DNA from: Symbiodinium sp. CCMP2592
Lineage: Eukaryota; Sar; Dinophyceae; Suessiales; Symbiodiniaceae
Direction: 5' to 3'
Assembly: GCA_905221615.1 (NCBI GenBank)
Contig: CAJNDT010001237.1
Coordinates: 1-64,000, forward strand
DNA length: 64,000 nt
Of the stretch, positions 57,231-64,000 are shown piece after piece. How positions within the stretch are numbered: position 1 is the stretch's first letter; the number at the start of each line of letters is the position of its first letter. The position numbers and the translations under genes were made by a program. The notes under the pieces are model-generated. The model was not told the origin of the DNA. It was given only the letters and a program-made list of their open reading frames with translations, and did not search any database.

Positions 57231-57706
57231 TAAACCCTAAACCAATGCTCTGATTGCCATGTGGCGCTTAGAATACCTGGGGAGCAGACCAGCGAGTCCG
57301 GGGGAATGTTAGGCCTAAAGTGGAAGTGGAAATGCCAGGTATAAGCACGAGAGGTGGTTCTAAAAAGTGTCCTTGTATGGTTTTCGTACCACTTGCGCTT
57401 TGCCCGAAACCCTGTGCGCAGCTGATGCAAAAATGAGCGCCTCTGCTTCTCCTGGCGGGCATATCATACTGTGGAATTCCCATCATAATCCTTGTACAGG
57501 TACAGTACAAAATTTCTCTGAAACCCCACTCCAATGATGAATCAAGCCCGACAAGATATCTGCTCCAGGGACCTGCGGGAATCTCGGGGCCAGGCTCCAC
57601 AGCTAAGCTCCAACCCGCGGATCGACCGAAGGCCCAAAACTTCCTAAGGAATCTATAAGAGTTCTATGTAGGGTTTAGGGTTTCAGGGTCCATGTACCCA
57701 ATTAGG

Positions 57707-57801
57707 TGGTTGTCAAAATGATGGTCATTTTTTGGGTCCTTATTATGATACGGCACCCAATATTTAGGGTACCCAAAAAGGGGCCATAATTTTGACAACT
57801 A
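57707..57801. mobile_element. MITE-like element, family E
   Basis: TGGTTGTCAAAATGATGGTC and ATAATTTTGACAACTA are inverted ends; GGGTACCCAAAAAGG lies inside. Confidence 0.75.
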
Positions 57802-57962
57802 CCCAACTGCAGCACGTATTCTAGGGGCCCACTAGGGCTTTGGGGCACGGTATAGTTCAGCTATACTTGGACTAGAACGGTATAGCATGACTACTTGTTC
57901 AGACCCCCTTTATGCTCAAATCGAAACCTTAAAACCAGAGTTGAAATCTTGTGGAGAGGTCC

Positions 57963-58063
57963 ACTTGAAGGATCAGGGGACTTAGTAAGTAAACCCGAAC
58001 TGGGGTTATAAGTACTTATATGTATAGTTACTCTATTAAAACCCAGTGCCATGATCCTGAAGG
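57963..58063. mobile_element. MITE-like element, family D
   Basis: ACTTGAAGGATCAGGGGAC and GCCATGATCCTGAAGG are the ends; the interior is reduced. Confidence 0.6.
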
Positions 58064-58153
58064 CATGAGGTCTCGACCCTCACGACTTCACATCACAATG
58101 CGGCCCAGAGCCTTGAACTTAAATCCTGGACCGCAAGACGTCAGCCACCTCTG

Positions 58154-58250
58154 GGGGTTTCCGAAAATTAGGGGTACCTTTTGTGGGGGTTCAAAACGGG
58201 TCCTGCTATTTAGGGTACCAAATTAGGGTCCCCTATTTCCGGAAACTCCC
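58154..58250. mobile_element. MITE-like element, family A
   Basis: GGGGGTTTCCGAAAATTAGGGG and ATTTCCGGAAACTCCC are inverted ends. Confidence 0.8.
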
Positions 58251-58280
58251 ATATCCCGCAATCCTAGAAGGCTTTTTTTA

Positions 58281-58380
58281 CTATAGGGGCCTAAATAATT
58301 ACCAATACTACCTTGGGGGTTACTTATTCTAAGTTTAGTATAATGGGCCCCAAAAACCTATTCTAATTGTTAAGGCCGCT
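58281..58380. mobile_element. MITE-like element, family B
   Basis: CTATAGGGGCCTAAATAATTACC at the left and CTAATTGTTAAGGCC at the right; GTATAATGGGCCCC inside. It lies 30 bp from the family A copy, as families A and B also do at 54200-54478. Confidence 0.7.
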
Positions 58381-58477
58381 TCTTTAGGGCTTGGGTCCCA
58401 AGCATCCGAAAAGCTGTTCAAGGCCGGGGCACAGAATTCGAAAACCACAGTTCAGGGCCGAACCAGCCAAAAATACC

Positions 58478-58650
58478 AGTAATAATAATAATAATCATAA
58501 TAATAGTAATACTAGTAATAATAATAATACTAGTAATAGGGTTACCAGTAATAACAATATTACTACTAGTAATGGTGTTATTGAGAATAATGGAAAAATG
58601 CTACTAGTAATGGTAGTAGTGTTATGAAAAATAATGATAGTAGTAAGAAA
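58478..58650. repeat. AAT/ACTAGT microsatellite
   Basis: TAATAATAATAAT with interspersed TACTAGTAA palindromes. Confidence 0.85.
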
Positions 58651-59890
58651 TAACAGTAAGCATACTAGTTGTAGTAGTGCTACTAAAACCAAAGGTAATA
58701 AGAAGAGAAGTGATACCGCAATGCCCCACCCAGGTCGTGCACAAAATTCCGCGGGTGCTGGCCATTCCGCAAAGGCGCCACACCAGTGAAGGGAACTCTC
58801 AGAACGTGGTAACATTGATGCCAGAGTACTTACCCATAGTTTTCCTTTAGGTTCTTGGCGCTCCTTTTGGTTAATTATTCTACTGGAGTATACCCCCTAA
58901 AACCCTGTTCTGAGCAGGCCTCTATGCCAAACTCGAACAGTATTCTTTCAACCTACAGTCATTGCTCGGCTTGTAGCATATGGTCGGGCTCGCTTCAGCA
59001 CTGTAACATATAAGGTTTGTTACACGACGCCGTTCAGAAAGACGGGTTGCAGACAGGAGGAGATTGAGGATCTGCGCTGACTGTCAGCTTGGGTCGTTCT
59101 GAAGCGCCCAGGGATATGAAAGCTTCACCCCTTAGCCAGAAGAGAGGGGTTTTAAGTTTGGGGATATGGGGTCTTGACCTCGGTTTCCTTATCATAATAT
59201 CATCGAGTCTACCCAAAAACCACAGTCTAATGATCGAGGCCGCTAGTATTAGAGTTTTGGGTTGGAAGGTTTCGAATTCGGACTCGTGTGCCTTACTTCG
59301 GTTTAGGCTTCGAGAGGCTGTTAACAAGGGTTATAAAGCACGTAACTACAGATACTTGGAATGCTAGGGACCCTTAAAAAGGTGGGGGGAGGGGGTGGTA
59401 GGGCCCCATAATAAGGACCTAAGAAGGCTTATTTTAGGAAGTTTTAGTTCCCTACCCCCGTCCCCCTTACCGTCCTAAGGGTCCCTCTGGCGCAATCACT
59501 TATGGCCCTAAGCCCGGAAGCGTTTCGGGTCTAGTATCCTTATGGGTGGGGGGCTCCAAGCGGGTGGATAACCTACTCCTACTGATCCCAAGTTCTCTCT
59601 GGTGCCCTGCCCCCCGAAGGTTCCTTCAAGGTTTCCTAAAAATCCCCCATGAACCACACCCACTTAAGGACCCTATAAGCTCTGGAGCATCCCTGCGTCC
59701 TGGTCCTCAATACCTATCTAGATGACATGAAGTAGTGTTGGTGTTTATACAAGGAGAGTGCGGATCAAGCATAGTCTTAGCAGGAGGGCCAGCAAAAACG
59801 ACAATCCTATAAGGCTTTCTATAGGGCTTGGGGCCCATGTTTCTATAGTTATCAGAAGGCACCTCCAAAAGAGCATTAGTAATTATTCAG
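58651..59890. other. No supported gene
   Basis: GGGACCCTTAAAAAGGTGGG and complementary CCCCCTTACCGTCCTAAGGGTCCC near 59370 and 59480 form the ends of a larger inverted structure. No exon supported. Confidence 0.35.
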
Positions 59891-60017
59891 GCCCCCATAT
59901 TGGTTTGCGCTGGTTTCGACGGTTGACGCCAGCGGCCCACGAAAGCTCGGTCTCGACCCCCAATGAGGCGGTCAAGATGCATCCGGGCCTGGAGGTGCTG
60001 GCTTATTCGGGTTTCGA
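59891..60017 (+). CDS. Candidate internal exon (LTPAAHESSVSTPNEAV...)
   Basis: Between acceptor AATTATTCAG and donor GTAAGG (60018) the frame reads GLRWFRRLTPAAHESSVST, then PNEAVKMHPGLEVLAYSGF. The acceptor resembles a family B right end. Confidence 0.38.
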
Positions 60018-60120
60018 GTAAGGGCTTGGGAGTTTAGGGCTTGGGGTTTAGGAGTTTGGCTTTGGGGTTTAGGAGTATGGGGTTTGGGGCTTAGGGTTTG
60101 GAGTTTCGGAGTCCGGAATT
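60003..60120. repeat. Degenerate GGTTTAGGAG telomere-like tract
   Basis: GGGTTTAGGAGT, GGGCTTGGGG and similar variants follow directly after the donor of the preceding exon. Confidence 0.6.
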
Positions 60121-60147
60121 GCCTGGGATGCTTTAGACTGGATTCTG

Positions 60148-60232
60148 GAGTACCATACTTTGAGAAACTGTTTTGGGGGATCTGTTCTTAAAGGAGCCAT
60201 AATAAAATCAAAGTGTGCGTTTTCTCCCCAGT
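60148..60232. repeat. Dispersed repeat, family G
   Basis: GGAGTACCATACTTTGAG, AAAGGAGCCATAATAAAATC and TTTTCTCCCCAG align in order with 35894-35975. Confidence 0.55.
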
Positions 60233-60581
60233 TACTTCAAAGCCCAGTTAAGGGTTTAGGGTTTCAGGTTAGGCCGCAAGTACCTCGATACGTAGCTTAT
60301 TGGAAAGATTCAGCTCATGCACTTCGCTCTGCAAGGTTCTTCTACTCGACTACAACACTTGACACTGTCTCTAGGGGCTTTGATACTTCAATAGGGCTTT
60401 AACAAGTTTACGAAAGGGTTGCATGAGGTTTGAAAGACTACGACGCGATACTATTACCTGACCTGTCCTTTTGATTTTTCCTCGTGATGGAGTTAGTCTT
60501 AGGCATGCGAGGTTGGGCACGGGCTGTGGCCAGAAAACTCTAGACTCTAGTTGGCATGGGCGGCTTCTCACGTTCTTCCAG

Positions 60582-60690
60582 GTTCGAGTCTTCGGGGTTC
60601 GACAGAAACATGTGGCGCACCAGCACGAAATTCCATCTGCTTTACCCCCAAGCCCGAAGCCGCAGACTTCATCCCTGAACTCCACCCTAG
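60582..60690 (+). CDS. Candidate internal exon with canonical splice sites
   Basis: Acceptor CACGTTCTTCCAG and donor CTAG|GTAAGC bound 109 nt reading VRVFGVRQKHVAHQHEIPSA, then LPPSPKPQTSSLNSTLG, ending in phase 1. The boundaries are among the best in the window. No family recognised. Confidence 0.5.
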
Positions 60691-61075
60691 GTAAGCTGCC
60701 CCAACTCTACCCCCACACTGGAACAGATGTTGTCTGCTTCCATTGTTCTCTTCGCTGATTTCTCTATCGGGCGTTGAGCAAGATGTATTCTGAAGGAAGC
60801 CCTCTTGCCTTCAACCCTAAACCCGACAACCCGAGACTCCCCCTTAACCCAAACCCTAAAAGCCCAAACCCTTCACCGCGAATTATAAGAGCCCTTCCAG
60901 TGCCCTTTATGAAGCCTTTCAATAACCTTCAGCGAAGCGGGGGTTTAAGATTCTTGGGGTAGGGATTCCTTAATATGAACCCTATTATGGGAACCCTAAT
61001 CCCTACTAAACCCTTTATATAAGAATTTTGGACCCCTGTTGAGGCCTTCTTGCAACGTCTAACGGAACTCCACAG

Positions 61076-61144
61076 AAAGCTCAGCCTGCTGAGGCCTGCC
61101 GAGCCGGCGACGCCTCCGCGCTGAAAGCCGAGCTGGCATCGGGA
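61076..61144 (+). CDS. Candidate exon resembling the start of an ankyrin repeat
   Basis: Acceptor AACTCCACAG precedes KAQPAEACRAGDASALKAELA then SG. The pattern 'A-x-x-G-D-x-x-x-L-K-x-x-L-x-x-G' fits the first helices of an ankyrin repeat. No GT donor follows; GGGAAGG at the end could be a GA-type donor, which dinoflagellates are known to use. Confidence 0.4.
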
Positions 61145-61468
61145 AGGCTTAGGGTTTAGGATGTAGGGTTTGAGGCTCCATTATGAATATTATTCAACTG
61201 TTACGACATAGTAGGGGTATGATTGAGGGCTTCATATCTACTGTATCAGTATTGTTTCGCATACTTTAGCAGTTTTTAGCAGGGCTGCTCGTTACCATTA
61301 AGGGCTTAACATGTCTATATTATCAGTATTTTCAACTGTTGCTGAGTGGGTGCAGTACCCACGTTATATCCAAAATACATCAACATGTTATATACCACAT
61401 AGTGTCTAGCATATGGTCTGTACGGTATGGATTATTTGCTAGATGTTGAATCGTGTGTGTGCCCTTAG

Positions 61469-61720
61469 GGTTTGGAGGTTGGTGAGCTTTGAAGCGTCTT
61501 TGACCCTGGTATTGGGCTGCTTGCTGTTGTGGTTGTGCGCCAACTCTCCACTCGGAATAGACTCCAGGCTTGACACCTACGGACGAAATATGGGAATGTT
61601 CAGTTTCAGTGTGTTGGGAGATGGTTTGAGTTTAGCCATAGCCAGTACCACAAGGGAACGTTGCAGCAATGTCGGGCGAGTGGTGCAGGGTTGGTCACGA
61701 ATCTACAGTGCCAAGCACAC
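61469..61720 (+). CDS. Candidate exon with membrane helix
   Basis: After GTGTGCCCTTAG the open frame includes VWRLVSFEASLTLVLGCLLL, WLCANSPLGIDSR and MFSFSVLGDGLSLAIAS, running into a CA microsatellite near 61720. The 3' boundary is unclear. Confidence 0.33.
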
Positions 61721-61802
61721 ACACACACACCTACACACACTTTGGCTTGGCTTGAGTGAATGCGACGAGCGACCGACAGAATTTGACGAAAGCTGATTTG
61801 AA

Positions 61803-61948
61803 AGATGCTTCAGATTGTAGCAACCGTGCACAAGGCACTCAATGATCCAGCAGTCCGCAGCGAGTATAATGTACGATGTCATAAACGGCAAGTACACAGT
61901 GGTGATCAGCCACTGCCTCCACTCCAGTGACTTGGCTTCGTTGGGCAA
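61803..61948 (-). CDS. Candidate minus-strand exon (SLEWRQWLITTVYLPF...)
   Basis: The minus strand reads KSLEWRQWLITTVYLPFMTS, then IILAADCWIIECLVHGCY and NLKHLSNQ. The amphipathic and hydrophobic pattern is protein-like. Splice sites are not certain. Confidence 0.3.
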
Positions 61949-63540
61949 GGCTTGTCAATGCAGCCTTTGCCCCTTGCTTATGAAATGAGGCCATGTCCAG
62001 GCGTTTTCACACGCACACACACTCACGCACGCACGCACGCGTGCCTCAAGCCATCAATCCTTGTATCCTGATCATTGAAAACCAAAGCCCAACCAATCTT
62101 CAGCACCAAGCTTACCTTACTATAAGCAGTGCCGGAAAATTTTTGGGAGATCTGGCGTCCCTTGAATTTCGGCATATCGTGTACCACTTTTGCAGTCTGA
62201 AAGTCGAAGTTGAATTCACCAGATCCCTCAATCCCGGCACCGCTTTGCTGTTTATGCCACGAAGATGCCAAATAAAAAGCAAGCAACTTGCTGCCTAGAG
62301 CCACGGCGCATTAAATCCTGGATTCAAGACACAAGGCCTTGAAGCAGGTTCAACGTCAGGCCTGAATAATCAGAGCACGGTTATTGAATATAATACAATT
62401 ATTTGAGGACTGTACGGGAATGTTTTCATTTCAGAAATAGACCATATATTGTTATTTCGTTGGTTTCTATACAGACACACATAGAGTACATTTGTATGTA
62501 TGCATGTATATATGTTGTGCTTCATAATTCACATAAATGTTGCGAAACAGGGACTGTACCAGTACTATACGAAGCCTTGAGCCAGCTTCGACGCGGCCTC
62601 CACGCTCGACCGCTTCGGTGGGACAGTCCAGGGGATTGGGTGCAGTAGGACTTACGATTTGGGGGTTTAAAGGTTTTTTGAGGGATTTACAAGGGCTCAA
62701 AGCGCCTCAAAAGGTTAAGGGGTGTTCTTCGAGGGTTTTGGGGTCGGTTTGGGGCATGTTGGGGCTTATAAGTAGGGGCTTTGAGGACGCAAGGTGCAGC
62801 ATGTACCATGGCGGTAAATGAACCAGTGGGCATGAGCGACCTGAAGGTTTAACCGAGTTTTGCAGCTCGTCCAAGAGGTGCCTAGACTTCAGGCCACTCC
62901 TGATTGGCTTAAATTGCCATATTGGAGATGATGTTTTCAAAAGGGGTTCAGGTTTCAGGCTAAAGGCTTGACTTAGCAAACGTGGTAGGCATCGCAGGAC
63001 GGCCTTCGGAGGACGTCCGAGCAGGTTGTCGTTGGCTAGTCAATGAATCTTCACGAGGAGTAACACTCTGGCATGGAGACTGCACGACCTTGTTCTTTCC
63101 TCATGAGACGTCGCCCCACCCCCTTATACCCAGAAATGAAGCTCCACGTCGTGCAAACTGTGTTTCCGAGCAACACATCAAGAAAGAAGGTGATGGAATT
63201 GGCTATCGACCTCCAGGGTCTACCGCTCAAGTATTCAACCGGGCTCTGAACCCCCGAACTCGAAGGCTGTCAGTCAGGCAAGACGTTACGGAAGCTTGAA
63301 TAATGAGTAACGCTGTTCTTAAGGGTTCCCGATGATTTCAATTCTACAAGAACATGTCCTCCAAAGCCTTAATTCTTAGTATGCCGAACTATGGTTTGAG
63401 GCAATGCTAGCGTTTACCTCCGAAACTTGATTGAAATTTTTTGAGGCCACTTTATTTCAGCGGACCTGCAGGAGCGGATTGCATTGGGCCGCTAGCGGTG
63501 GCCACTTAGAAGCCGCTCGGATGGGGTGCACTCCTACGGC
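61949..63540. other. No firmly supported gene
   Basis: A CA/CACG microsatellite patch lies at 62010-62042. Open frames at 62023-62304 (minus) and 62982-63299 (plus) have some protein-like sequence but no clear splice sites. Confidence 0.3.
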
Positions 63541-63582
63541 CCTAGGGTGTAGGGTTTGGGGGTTTTAGGGTTTAGGGTTTAG
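63541..63582. repeat. TTTAGGG telomere-type tract
   Basis: GGGTTTTAGGGTTTAGGGTTTAGG-like units, G-rich orientation. Confidence 0.8.
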
Positions 63583-63791
63583 GCATGCACATGGCTCCCT
63601 GCATGCTTCCTTTTTCTTCGCCTGATTCCCCTGGTTGTTTGTATGCTGGCTTGCGAGATTTGCTCCCACACATCGCGGTGGTAGGCAAGGCACAAGTATG
63701 TATGCGTGTTCATGTACGTGTACTTATGTCTTCACGTGCTCACCTACAATCCACGGATGCCTGCATGCAGACTGCCAGACCTCGGTGTTGA

Positions 63792-64000
63792 CACGTGGCG
63801 CATTCGCTTTGGTTGCACCCCGATAACATTTGGGCTGATGCAGATGAACTACCGCGAGCTCTGAAAGAGCTTCTATTCAAACAACGTGGGCAGCTTGAGC
63901 ATGCCCTCATTTCCATCCCGGATGCCGTGCCTTTGCATTGGGGGAACCGAGGTTTGCAAGCTTCTGGTGGAGCACCAGGACAGGGATCCTATCCGTGGCC
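63792..64000 (+). CDS. Partial exon open to the window end
   Basis: From just after an in-frame TGA (63789-63791) the frame reads HSLWLHPDNIWADADELPRA, then LKELLFKQRGQLEHALIS and IPDAVPLHWGNRGLQASGG and stays open to 64000. The true exon start may be the AG at 63841-63842. Composition is clearly protein-like. No family recognised. Confidence 0.5.

Noticed and set aside
57019-57240. Firm strand assignment of the small frame at 57019
   Set aside because: Both strands are open with plausible composition and there is no decisive splice or domain evidence.
1-64000. CRISPR arrays, rRNA genes, bacterial operons or phage modules
   Set aside because: Repeats are microsatellites and dispersed inverted-repeat elements without regular spacers. 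No ribosomal RNA sequence or bacterial gene organisation is visible.

Overview
The window looks like nuclear DNA of a dinoflagellate. The evidence is (i) degenerate TTTAGGG/CCCTAAA telomere-type repeats scattered through the non-coding sequence, (ii) a match to the 3' part of the dinoflagellate spliced leader inside an LTR, (iii) short candidate exons bounded by GT/AG sites and separated by repeat-rich introns, and (iv) many families of roughly 100-bp inverted-repeat elements. There are no prokaryotic operons, rRNA genes or CRISPR arrays. I identified no tRNA by eye.

Positions 1-1190 are flank: a TAG/GTA microsatellite plus a small hairpin element. Positions 1191-19624 are one LTR retrotransposon of about 18.4 kb on the minus strand. 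It has 250-bp TG...CA LTRs that differ at one base, inserted into the triplet microsatellite. Its long ORF1 (4480 aa) encodes, in order: a Gag-like region with two CCCH zinc fingers, an aspartic-protease-like region, the C-terminal half of a Ty3/gypsy-type reverse transcriptase plus RNase H, a DD35E integrase, a possible BAH-like module, then the N-terminal RT half (fingers/palm with YVDD). After that come a KptA/Tpt1-like RNA 2'-phosphotransferase domain and a C2H2 zinc finger. ORF2 (up to 1373 aa) follows the ORF1 stop by four bases. It carries two RanBP2-type zinc fingers, a membrane segment, a SWIM zinc finger and a phospholipase-D-like nuclease domain. The pol order is therefore permuted, and the accessory RNA-processing set is not standard for LTR elements.

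Positions 19625-64000 are mostly non-coding: microsatellites, telomere-like tracts and at least eight families of short inverted-repeat elements. Embedded in them are one convincing uninterrupted gene (24224-25477, ParB/sulfiredoxin-like N-terminus) and about twenty candidate exons. Many of the exons are 3'-terminal and several contain one hydrophobic helix. The last 200 bases are an exon open to the window edge. Some candidate exons begin or end exactly at an inverted-repeat element, which suggests that part of this repeat population acts as intron sequence (introner-like). Assignments of isolated exons to genes are uncertain because exon chains cannot be resolved by eye.
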